From: Reticulascus tulasneorum
Lineage: Eukaryota > Ascomycota > Sordariomycetes > Glomerellales > Reticulascaceae
DNA length: 64,000 nucleotides
NCBI GenBank assembly: GCA_001557505.1
Contig: LSAX01000007.1
Location: 1,364,001 to 1,428,000 of the forward strand
Direction of reading: 5' to 3'
The notes under the pieces were generated by a model, which saw nothing but the letters and a program-made list of their open reading frames with translations, was not told the origin of the DNA and did no database searches. The translations under genes and the position numbers were made by a program. This document shows positions 11,443-21,483 of the stretch, piece after piece (position 1 is the stretch's first letter; the number at the start of each line of letters is the position of its first letter).

Positions 11443-12026
11443 CCTGACACCGCAGGAAGTCAAGAACTTGACGGTGTGTGAAAAGGATATCCTCCAGACC
11501 AGTGGGGGAAAGGTCCTCAGTATCCCAATGTGAGAAGATGCAATTTCAAATCGGTGCCTAGTAAAGGTCTTATACCCGAAAAAGAGGTTTGATGCCTTTG
11601 GAGCTAACAGGCAAGAAAGTAGAAGCCCCATCAGGGTCTTATAAGTGATCTGACAACCCTCTCAAAGCCCAGCCAAGACAAAAAAGCAGTGGTCAAAGAA
11701 ACCCCAAGCAAGCCCGTCGCAAACTGCACCAGGAATCCTTGGTCAATAATTAGGCTGCCATGGAGGCCTCGCTGCAGTGAGGTCAAATGAAAGCCATGAA
11801 GCTTGTGGAGAGGCACCTTAAGCTGCAGCGCTGAGCCTCCATGTGGGGGGAGCTATCCCGACCTGCCCGCATTTTTAGTGGGCCTTGGCGAAATGGATGA
11901 AATGCCACATCGGGAACCTGCCTGAAGCTCTCCAACTTCAACTTCGACTCAATTTCCCCACGGAAAACTCACCAAATCATTTGCAGCTCTGTGAACGCGC
12001 CAGGAGCGGGTCGCACACAAGACAAG
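11443..12026. promoter_or_regulatory. Divergent promoter region, phosphoesterase / MED31
   Basis: About 580 bases between two divergent starts, so both promoters should lie here. Part of it (to 11631) is open in the phosphoesterase frame. I recognise no specific operator. Confidence 0.45.
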
Positions 12027-12480
12027 ATGTCTACAGATACATCGTCCCATGATATCTCAATGTCATCATCTCCACCCGCACCCTCCCCAACCTCCACGGA
12101 CAAAGAGCCGGTCTACGGAGGCTTCACGCGTTTCGAGATCGAGCTTGAGGTATCTTCACATGCCCTCCAACTCCTTCAAAGCTCTATTTACTAACAGCCA
12201 ATAGTTTGTCCAGTCGCTAGCAAACCCGTTTTACCTCAATCACCTCGCGTCTCAGAAACTGCTGAACAAACCCGAGTTTGTCGCCTACTTGAAATACTTG
12301 CAATACTGGACGAAGCCACCGTACCTGAAATACCTGATGTATCCCGGGCCGACGCTGAAGTGTCTGGAGCTGCTTCAGCAGGAGCAGTTTAGACAAGACA
12401 TTATCAGTCCGGATTTGGTGCAGAGGATGGTCGATGAAGGGCTGAGAGCCGCGGTCGAATGGCACCGAGGAGATAGCTGA
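12027..12480 (+). CDS. MED31: Mediator complex subunit 31 (Soh1)
   Basis: Two exons, 12027-12149 and 12205-12480 (intron of 55 bases with CTAAC branch), give 132 aa. The second exon carries the whole SOH1 domain: FVQSLANPFYLNHL, then FVAYLKYLQYW, YLKYLMYPGP and LLQQEQFRQDI. MED31 belongs to the middle module of Mediator and helps RNA polymerase II initiation and early elongation in the nucleus. The first 35 residues are Ser/Pro/Thr-rich and not conserved. An in-frame extension upstream to 11991 would need a GTG start, so the ATG at 12027 is chosen. It is convergent with RPC11, 439 bases away. Confidence 0.95.
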
Positions 12481-12919
12481 GTGGGTGGGAAGCGCAACGA
12501 AACCGAACAATAACCATCGCGCCGTATCTTGACTGATACTGGGTACTGGGCGCGGCTTCACAAGCAGGATTGGGTCTACGAAGCAGGTTCTGGGAGTGGT
12601 AAGGAACTTCAGACATTGGAGCTCACCAATTGGTCTTGTGGTGAAGTGGGAACCGAGACATGGACTGGACATATGCCGTATTAGAAGACATGCCGACGTA
12701 TCAGGATCCGTGGCGAGAGAGGGGGTTGTTGCGAAGGGTCAATTTCGGCCAAGGACAACTCCGCAGCGGTCAATAGATGCCCTCTCAGGTGTCGTGCCTT
12801 GCTAGTAGAATATAGAAGGCAACACAGAGGAAGAATGCCGAAATCCGACACAACCAAGCTCCCCAAACGCCTCGCAATGCACAGTAAAGTTCAAGTATCG
12901 CACTCCTCCAACCCAGAGC
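12481..12919. other. Convergent intergenic region (MED31 / RPC11)
   Basis: 3' flanks of two convergent transcription-machinery genes. No coding or RNA-gene signal was seen. Confidence 0.6.
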
Positions 12920-13351
12920 TCAATTCTCTCTCCACCGGTGTCCACAAGTCATGCACTTATCCGTTAGACAATTCCACACCTCAACGCAGCCGGAGACATA
13001 ACATACCTTGTAAAACGTGGTCATGGGCTCATCAGCACTGCGAATCTGGACCTGGAAAAAGGCCGCCTCGTCGCCATCACATCCATCTTTCGGGCACTGC
13101 GCCCTGGCCTTGTCGGTATTGTCCCACTCGCCAGGCCCGCCGAACACATCCTCCCGCTCCTTGCGCTGGAACTCGCGCCTCGAGTAGACCGGGACTGTTA
13201 TCTCGAGCTCGTAAGGGCAGGTTCGACATTCGAGACGGTTGCGTACGCCGGCTATTTGCGAGACGGTGAGGATGTTTGCGCAGTGTGGACAGACTGCCGC
13301 CGTTAGTGGGGAAGCCCTTGCATGGGGAAAAGAAGTCCTACAGAGCAGCAT
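12920..13351 (-). CDS. RPC11: RNA polymerase III subunit RPC11 (RPC10/POLR3K)
   Basis: Three exons on the minus strand: 13351-13342 (10 nt), 13293-13007 and 12955-12920, with introns of 48 and 51 bases. The spliced protein is 110 aa, the normal family length. Splicing turns a meaningless read-through N-terminus into MLLFCPHC, the start of the first zinc ribbon (CPHC...CRTC). The C-terminal TFIIS-like ribbon has CPKDGC, the catalytic RSADEPMTTFYKC and CGHRW. This subunit provides RNA cleavage, termination and reinitiation for Pol III. A plain ORF reading gives a wrong N-terminus and a wrong stretch before the last cysteines. The exon pattern is supported by near-identity to the known family at both splice joins. 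Confidence 0.95.
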   Translation of the reverse strand: MLLCRTSFPHARASPLTAAVCPHCANILTVSQIAGVRNRLECRTCPYELEITVPVYSRREFQRKEREDVFGGPGEWDNTDKARAQCPKDGCDGDEAAFFQVQIRSADEPMTTFYKVCYVSGCVEVWNCLTDKCMTCGHRWREN

Positions 13352-14530
13352 TATGGAGGCAAGGACGCTTGACCCTTGAAGGGTAAGGGCTTGTACGAAG
13401 AGCAGAGTAGCTGTAGACTGGGCTGGTGCAGGTGCTGGGTAGAAAGCAAAGTGACAGTCACTCCGAGTTCGAGAGGTGGTAGCTGCAGAAAGTCGATAAT
13501 TTTTCTGGTGTAGGAATGAGTCGATCGCGGATGGTGGGGGACGAACTTCAGTTTCCCCAACCCCACTACGTCGGGTCTTACATTTGAAGCCAGGGCGGGC
13601 AAAAAGCCCGGCACCACGGGGCTGTCAGTGTCAGGGATCCCCCTTGTGACAAGCCTTTCGGAGGTTAACGGTTCACTTTTGCGTAAGGTAGCTACAACAT
13701 TTGAGAATCCCAAATAAGAAAGGAGAAAAAGACGCTGAAGATACGGGGTAGTAGATAAAGGTCAATGTGGGGGGTAGGCTACGGGCATGTGATACCAGAC
13801 AGCATTTCCACCTTTCTTGTAGGATTACCTACCCTGCCTCTTCGCAGCTAAGTGAAATGGAGAGAGAGCACTTTGGTATGCGTGTAGCACATGATACCGT
13901 TGTGGGAAGAAACGTCCAGGCTGTACGGATTAACCCGCAAGGCGTCAACACCGCGTACCTGGGTGCCACAAGGAGGTACGAAATAGTTAAAGGTTGCTGA
14001 AGGGGCGCGAGTGGCATGTGGCATTGACCACTGTAACGTCGAATGATGTGCCTAAGCGTGCCGCCTGGACGATCACTGCCACCTCCTGGCTCACCCCCAA
14101 CCAGGCCAATCACTGCCGCCTCCAATTACGTCCATCCACGATTACGACACGAAAGACAAGGCGACGCGGCCCAGCAAGTGAGAATCCCATCCTGACTACC
14201 TTACGGAGTAGTCAGCCCCTTCATATCCCATATAACCAAAACCTGCCCTATCTACGATTCTCGACGACTTCAGCACGCTCTTTCCCTTTTCCTTCCTTTG
14301 GCTGCCGATTCCCAACCTTGGCTTTCCGTCCTGCCCACCAAGACCACCACCACCCCGGCGCAATCGGACACCAGCTCCGAACATTTGAAACACCCACTCT
14401 CGCTTTCATTCTCGGCTCCCTACTAGCAGAGAAAGGACAGGGCGCAACTTTGCAGACACACCAAAGTGCCGGGTAGACTTGGAGCTTGTCGGACAGAAGA
14501 GGGATATTTCACAGAAGGAGCTCCGGCAGA
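13352..14530. promoter_or_regulatory. Divergent intergenic region, RPC11 / ankyrin gene
   Basis: About 1.2 kb between two divergent starts. ORFs inside (for example 13994-14476) are low-complexity and lack any domain; pyrimidine-rich tracts near 14265-14350 fit a promoter or leader. No defined element recognised. Confidence 0.5.
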
Positions 14531-15334
14531 ATGGCTACCGATAACGAGGAGCACGAGGTTTGGCAGTCCAGGGGAAACCAGCTTCGTTCCAGGCATCTAA
14601 AGCTAACGAAAAGCGTAGGGCGCATCAGTGAAGGAGATCCTTATCGAGGCATGCCGCCGCAACAACACAGATCTCTTCAACGAGACCATCGAGGGCATAG
14701 GCGAGGATGAGCTCTCCCGCCTGCTGAACGAGACCACAACCGTCATGGGCAACCATCTCTACCACGAAGCCGCCTCCCGAGGAAACTGTACGTCCTCCCG
14801 TTCTACACCCGCGGTCCACCTTCATACCCTTCTCCTCCTCTCCCTCCAAGCTAACCTTCTCCCCCCCTTTCAGACGAAATAATCGACCTCCTCCTCGACC
14901 AGCCCAACTTCGAGTGCGACCCCATCAACCGCCAGGAAGGCGACACGCCGCTGCACACCGTCATCCGGTGGATAAACTCGGAGCCCGCCGAGCAGCGCGA
15001 GTTCGGCAACGCCCTCGTCGACATGATGCTCGAGGCCGGCTCCTCGCCGCGCATCAAGAACAAGGGCGGCCTGATCGCCACCCAGCTCGTCGACCCCCGC
15101 AATACGGGCCTCAAGGACCTGATCCAGAAGCACGAGTATGCCTCCCTCAACGCCGGCGACTTCATCGTCGCAGACAACGAGAAGTCGGGCGCCGGCGCCA
15201 ACGGTGCGCGCGGCGATTTCGCCCCTCAGCAGGAGGACGAGAGCGACGAGGACGCCGAGTTTAGCGGGAGCGATGACGAGGAGCGCGCCGAGTGGGAGCG
15301 GAGACGCCGCGAGCGGAAGGCGAGGAAGGGTTAG
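14531..15334 (+). CDS. Small ankyrin-repeat protein with acidic/basic tail
   Basis: Three exons: 14531-14557 (27 nt), 14619-14787 and 14874-15334, with introns of 61 and 86 bases, giving 218 aa. About residues 20-150 form ankyrin-type helices: HLYHEAASRGN, YEIIDLLLDQ and GDTPLHTVIRW are recognisable repeat pieces. The C-terminus (about 165-218) is acidic and then ends in a strongly basic ERRRRERKARKG, which may be a nuclear signal. Small ankyrin proteins of this kind occur in fungi, including ribosome-biogenesis factors such as Yar1, but I cannot assign it to one. The first exon encodes only nine residues and would be missed by ORF calling. Confidence 0.83.
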
Positions 15335-15835
15335 GCGCACAGCTACGTTCATGTGCGTGCGTGCGTGTCAGTGCGGAAATGTCCGGGACGAACATCTCGG
15401 AAGGGCGAGGGACATGTTCGGAAGCAGGATCTGTCAGAGTACAGGCCTGCTAAATCTTGCTACGGGAGGGAGGGGAGGTTGTGCTATCTTCGGCATAGAT
15501 AGTCCATTTCACAGCCAGCAGAGACCGAAACTTAGACGGAAGAAAATAACAACTAAACATTTGATCTAGGTATGGTGTATGCCAAAATCGGTATGGGGTA
15601 TAAGCTTCTAGGTAACGACCGCCTGCCTGCCTCCACTATGCAAACTCACTTGGGACGAGCTCCTCCTCGTCATGCATGTCACTCATCAACTCATGCGCTC
15701 CGTTGCCCATATCTTCATTTCAGGGTATCCTAATGCCATCCCAGCCCAACCAAAACGCCTGCACATGACTTGTTGCGTGGGACCAGCCCGTCATGTGTGC
15801 TTATACATAGAAAACCTCCCCCCCTTTTTCCTAAT
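15335..15835. other. Convergent intergenic region (ankyrin / thaumatin-like)
   Basis: 3' flanks of convergent genes. A short GCGT repeat lies at about 15354-15365. No gene seen. Confidence 0.55.
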
Positions 15836-17134
15836 CTACAACATCAGGAACAACGCGCCGACCACCGATAGCGCGGCTACAGCCCAAGCTGAGGTGGGAA
15901 GTAACCCGCTTCCAGCGCTGGTATCCTCACTCTTCGACTCTATGTAAGTGAGATTCTTAATGATCTTCAGGGACTCGGTGGACAGCATCCCTGCGCTGGC
16001 CAACTCGAACATCTGGGTTCCGAGAGTTCGCAGGATGTTTGTGCTCCTGCCCGCCGGACAGAAGGTGACCTCCCAGCCGCCGCCAGATGGAACGATGAAC
16101 GTGGACGACTGGTCGTCGAAAGCGAAGCTGTAGGCGTCGGGGCAGAGAGCTTTCGCATGCTTACTGTAGCTACTCGCCTTGCAAATATCGGGGGAATGGT
16201 AATCGCCTATGCAGCAATCCTTATCCGAGTTTGTCGCGGCGCACTGGCTCTTGCATGGTGAGAAGTCCGGGCGGTGGATGTTGTCGTCAGGGTATGGGTA
16301 CACGCCATCGCCGGGCTTGTCCGGAGGGTAGGCTAGCAGATCCCAAGGACACCAATTGCGGGCGCTGTTATTGTTCTTAACTGGCTCCCACGGGATGGGG
16401 TAAGTGTCGTTGCTGTAGATGGTACCGCTCTTGGCGTTGTCCCAAATGTAGCCTGGGGTTGCGATGCAGGCGCAGTTGGTCAAGTTTGGAGGAATGAAAG
16501 TTGTGTTCTCGGCGGGTATGTAAGTGATGCCAACGGGAATGTTGTAGCCGTCGACTAGCGAGATGTCGTAAAATGTCTGCCGCATGGACACTCCGCCTGC
16601 CAGGTTGAACTCGGCAAGTGTTGCGGGAACAGCACCCTAGCAAGGTTAGTATGGCGCCATGCGATTCATCGAGAGGCAACTTACACTGTACTCGCAATCC
16701 AGCTTTCCGAAGCAATCCCCAGTGGTGCAGCCGCAAGAATCTCCGTTGACGGTGCAGTTGGTTCTGCCCCAGGTTCGACCTTGCCATGTCGGCCCAACCC
16801 AAAAGTCTTTACTCTCGCCGGTGAGTAATTCAAACCCGCCGGTCCCTGGTCCAATGCCATGCTGCGTTGTGATGCCCGGCCATATCGTCTCGGAGCAGAG
16901 GTTCGTAGTCTTGAACGGTATTCTGCCCTGCCAGTCTTCCGGAGGCCCACGCCTCGCCGGGTTAAATCGCTTGTTTAGATGAAGATAGTCGGTCTTGTAG
17001 TTGGGATGTGTGGACGGGAACACAATTGCGCTGACGCTTTGGAGTTGCGAGCCAAGCACGAAGACAAAGAGGAGGCTCTGACTCGTACATTCCGCAGAGC
17101 GTCGGGCACTTCTCCTCGAAGAAGATCCTTTCAT
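15836..17134 (-). CDS. GPI-anchored thaumatin-like protein
   Basis: Two exons, 17134-16685 and 16636-15836 (intron of 48 bases with CTAAC branch), encode 416 aa. A hydrophobic stretch at about 20-36 serves as signal sequence. The thaumatin signature is at the end of exon 1 (CGCTTGDCFGKLDC), and many paired cysteines follow in exon 2, as in the disulfide-rich thaumatin fold. Several N-x-T/S sites suggest glycosylation. The last 20 residues are hydrophobic (SAWAVAALSVVGALFLML) after small residues, fitting a GPI anchor. Fungal thaumatin-like proteins are wall-associated; some act on beta-glucan, which is family knowledge and not shown here. Confidence 0.88.
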
Positions 17135-19015
17135 CGCTTCGTGGAGTCTAAGCTTGCTGGTAGAATAGGTGCAGCCGAGATGAAGCAGGTAGAATCTGTC
17201 GCCAAAAGGGCAAGTTTGTTCAAGGTTTTTAACGAAGAGTAAAGGCGCAGATGTTTCTCGTTCGAAGCCAATTCATGGTCTAGAAGCTCCAAACTCCCAT
17301 GGCAGAAGCAGCAAGCTGCGATCAAGATATATCGCCGTCGGGGCTGGTCCACTGACTGCGCCACGAAGTTGCTCTAGGACGCGTGGGGCCAACGAGTGAC
17401 GTATAACAGTGAAGGTGGATAGACGAATAGAAGAAGCGAAAGACAAGATTGCAAGAGACGATCGACTTGGTGGCACCCAGGGTCAATACCTGATTATCCC
17501 TGTCCGAGATATAGCGTCACAAGATGGAGGGCTGCAGGGCTGATCTGAGGTTGGATGAAACAGGTACAGGACACGCGGGATCTGAGTGCAACCGAAAAAA
17601 CCAGGCCCAAAGGAATGTTATGCTGCTTAATATATTTTATGAGGAGCGGGCAGGGGAATTGTGAGGCTCTGAGGAAGAGTGAGTATACGACGGTTTTCGA
17701 AAACCCTCTTGAGTAGAAATACCGGGCGATGCGAAAGACGAAAGGTGATGGCCTGCCCCATCTCGAAGTTGGTCGTTGACGCTTGTCATCCATCCCCCTG
17801 GGGACCCAGGAATCTGCCAGACATTAAGACGATGACGCAGGAGCGACTGGCTGCCCGGTTTCCCGCTGAGCTAGGTACTTTTGTACAGGGGTCCGGCAAC
17901 CGCCTCTAGCCCAGGTTGGGGTTCAGGAACTAACTTATGTACATACCCTAACTCGCTTGAAAGGGAACGAGGGCCCCATCCACCGTTCAACATGGACCCA
18001 GCCCCGCTGCAATGGAACACCCCACTCGATGGTGGCAGGGTGGGCAGTGACCGAGATTGCTAAGACATGTGCCCAAGATCAAGTATTGACCTGTGCTTTT
18101 TTCCGCGCCTGGGAGACTACAACAAATACGTATGTACTCCAGAATCAAGTTTGCTTCATCGCGAATCGCCTACAATATCTGTCCAGTGGAGAACTAGTTG
18201 GTCATCTTTGGAGGCAGTACACCTACCAGCCTGGCATGTATACTGGGAAGTGGGACTTCTGGATCAGGACAAGAGCCCCTTCATCAAGAAGCAGCATACA
18301 AATGTTTAGACGTTCAATTTGCATCCTGACGACGACATGGCCCGTTCGGATGGTTGGCCATCTTGTTCTTCGTCATGCTTGAACCTACGGATTAAAAAAA
18401 TTGTACCTTGCGCTACTTTCCTTCTCTAGGTAAGAGGACTTGATGAGGTGAAGCGGTGAATCCCGACGAGGACGTAGATGGTGGTGACCTTAAGTGGAGG
18501 CTTTCGCCTGACATCTGATTTCGATCAGCTCCATACCAGACCTTATCAAGCTTGATCCGTGCAGTAAATGTTACAATAGAAACTCAGACTCGGACAGCTA
18601 GCCAGGGTACTTCTACAGGCGCGAGAGTCTAGGCAATCTGGTCATGCATACTACTTCCGGTGACTACCAACGTTACATGCACTCTTGTCTCCAAGTCAAG
18701 TTTCTTGGGAGCATCTGGGTTGTCCCATGTTGGGAATGTGGTTCATCTACCATAACCTATTGACAAGATCCCATCATCCTTTCAGCCGTTCCTCATACCT
18801 CGGAGAGTTCCATCAAGTAGATCATCCGTCTCCCCTGCCCGCCGCGGTGTCAGCTCACGAGGAGATATATATACCATTGCCCTTCACCCACCCACCCTCC
18901 ATCTCCAAACCTGTTCCTGTCTTTCACCTTTTCGAGGTATCATCTGAGTGTATGGAATTGAAATAAGCGTTAAAGGTCAACATCAGTCATTCGTTTCGTT
19001 CTTTTATCTCCCCGT
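17135..19015. other. Intergenic, 1.9 kb, between two minus-strand genes
   Basis: Upstream of the thaumatin-like gene and downstream of the Hsp70 gene. The longest ORF (17957-18382, plus strand) has no recognisable domain or splice partners. I see no RNA gene. Confidence 0.55.
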
Positions 19016-21483
19016 CTATCGGAAGCGCGCTCTGCAGCGGCCCATAACTTCTCCTTGGCAAACCAATTCGGCGCTGAACTCGGATCCGTCCAGAGTGAGG
19101 TAGATATCGAAGTACACGCGGTAGAAGGTTCCTTGCGGGGTGTCCATTCTCTCGAAGTCCTTCTCGAGGTTCTTGCGTGACAGATCGGATGTGAGCGTAA
19201 CAACTTCCTTGATACCTATACAGCGGGTTAGCCTATGCTTTCTCTTTGAGGCTTCGGTAGTTCAACTTACGGGGATCTTTGGTATACTCCGGGCAAACAT
19301 CTTCGTCGCAGGCATACAGGATATCCTCGTACATAAGAGTGGCTCCCGGGGCAACTTGTCGGAAGAAAGAAACCTTGACAGGCTCTCCGATCTTGACCTT
19401 CTGGCCCTTCTGCACGAAAATTTGTCTGGTGAACTTGCATCGATCCTTGCCGTCCAAAGAGGGTACACGGTAAGCCTCGGGGTGATATCCCTCTTTGAAT
19501 GGCTGTAGGGTGGCCATCAGGTAGTGGCGACGGGCAACACGGTGAGTGATGACTCTCTCGGTGATACCGGCAGTGACGGCGCCCTTGACGATGGCGGCCA
19601 CTGAGTCCATGGGTCGTACGACCTTCGACTGGAACTGAGGTGGCACGTGGAGCTTGATCTGCTGGAAGAGATACTCGGATGCACCGAAACCACCAACGAC
19701 GAGGATGTTCTGCAACGTCCGGTTTTGAGCCTGGATGGCGATGATCTGGTTTCTTACGAGTTCCAAAATGCGATTGACGACGGGCTCGAAGCACTGAAGA
19801 ATCTCCTCGTTGGTGAAGGTCATGTAACCCTCCTCGATACCAGCCTCGGGGAATTCAGCCTCGATACCGACATCAACGGCCCACTTCTGGCCGTTGTTGC
19901 GGAAATCAGCCTTGATTCTGTTCTCGAAGTCCATAATGCACTTGGCGTATACACGACCGGCTGTCTTGGAACCATCGGGCAACTTCATCTTTCGGATCTT
20001 GGTTCGGAGGATATTGCTGAAATTTCGGTTGAGCGCAGTCGAGCCGCAAGAGTCGCCAGATCCGGCGGTACACTCGGCAACCGTGAACGGGTTCTCATCC
20101 TCAACTTCGTAGGCAATCAAATCGACGGTTCCACCGCCGCAATCGACGATCAAGACGGCATCGTGGACCTTGAGATTCAAAAGTCCGGTCTTGGAGCAGA
20201 AAAGGGCCGCAGCTTCGGGCTCAGAAACGAGAGTTAGACGGTTATCGTTCTCGTCTCTGAGAAAACCGGCCTGGATAGCAGCAGCGCGAGTGGCAGCCTT
20301 CCCGGCGTCGTTCCAAATGGCGGGAACGGTCAGGTAGTATCGGATATTTCGCTCCTCACGGTTGAACACCTCGCCGAGAGTCTTCTGCAGGGCCGAGCGC
20401 ATAGCCTGGCGAAGCTTGAAAAGGTAATCTGCGGCAACGTCGATTTCCGACTTACCTGGTGGCAGTGGGGGCAGGTTGATCGGGTCGATGTACGTGTTAC
20501 CGGACAACATCAACTGCAATTTGAACCACTCCACCTTCTGTACGCCCGGCTTGGGGTATCCCGTAGGAGCCAACGCATCAGCGATATCAGGACCCCAACC
20601 CACAACCTTCTGGTATTGATCGTAGTACAAGACGGTCGGGATCTAGGAAGGGAATGAATTAGCTTGCTGCAGTCCCTCGCCGGTTTCTTTGGAAATTCGG
20701 ATGCACACCTTTTGCTTTGTGTAGGATCCAGCGCCGGGCCATTCCGTAATGATATCCTCCTTCGCCTCGTTATTGGTAGCGAAGGCGAAGGCCACACCGG
20801 AGAACGTAGTGCCCTAGTAGATGAATGGTCAGCACGAAGTCTCCTCAACATGAACGATTCGCAATCTCGGTCGCATCACTTACGAAATCAATGCCGACAA
20901 TCAGTTGAGCCTTACTCCTGCTGTTTCCCTCCACCTCAGCAGCGGGGTTTGCGACGCCGGGACGCTGATATTGCTGGCCGAGAGGAGCACCTTGTTGCTG
21001 CTGCTGTTGCTGCTGCTGTTGTTGCTGCTGCTGCTGAGGAGGATAACCGCCGCCGCCGCCGCCATATTGAGGCGGGCCGCCCATGGGAGGTCCCTGACCG
21101 ATTGGAGGAAGTTGTGGAGGATAACCCTGGACTGGGGCTCCAGTGTTGATGGGGGGAGGACCGCCGACCATTTGGCTGGGAGGTGTGCGGGCTTGGCCTT
21201 GGTTCGTTAAAGGACTGGTTCGACCGACGGGAGGAGGAGGTCCAGGAGGAAAGTTCGCCGAGTAGCTGGGCGGGCGATTGCCGGCTCCTGGGTGATTCAT
21301 GGGGGGAATCGAAGCAGAAGATGTGGAAGCGATGGAGCCTGGGCGGATGGGGATCTGGTGTGGTATTTGAGCTGAGCCCGGAGGAGGGGTCTGGCTGTGG
21401 GGGATATCGGGCGTCTGGATGCTGGCAGTTGATTTGCGTTTACCGAAGCCAAAGCCTTTCAGGCGGGAGTTCATAGAACTCAT
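19016..21483 (-). CDS. HSPA12-like Hsp70-family ATPase with P/Q-rich leader
   Basis: Four exons: 21483-20884, 20813-20709, 20642-19271 and 19215-19016 (introns of 70, 66 and 55 bases); 758 aa. The Hsp70/actin ATPase fold starts at VGIDFGTTFSGVAF, which spans the first intron. Phosphate-2 motif IVDCGGGTVDLIAYEV and the adenosine motif VVGGFGASEYL follow. The canonical peptide-binding domain is replaced by a short divergent C-terminus, as in HSPA12-type proteins. Residues 1-185 are disordered, rich in Pro, Gly and Gln, with a run of 15 Gln. Exon 4 is read in a different frame from the longer open frame at the same place; its stop TAG is at 19016-19018. Client and role are unknown. Confidence 0.9.
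20992..21036 (-). repeat. CAG/CAA repeat encoding 15 glutamines
   Basis: Fifteen consecutive Gln codons, a mix of CAG and CAA on the minus strand, sit in the disordered leader of the Hsp70-like gene, directly after a Gly/Tyr/Pro-rich stretch. Length variation between strains is likely. Confidence 0.9.

Noticed and set aside
17957..18382. 141-codon plus ORF between the thaumatin-like and Hsp70-like genes
   Set aside because: No domain features and irregular composition; treated as chance.
19647..20237. 196-codon ORF on the plus strand opposite the Hsp70-like gene
   Set aside because: Antisense shadow of a well-supported coding exon.
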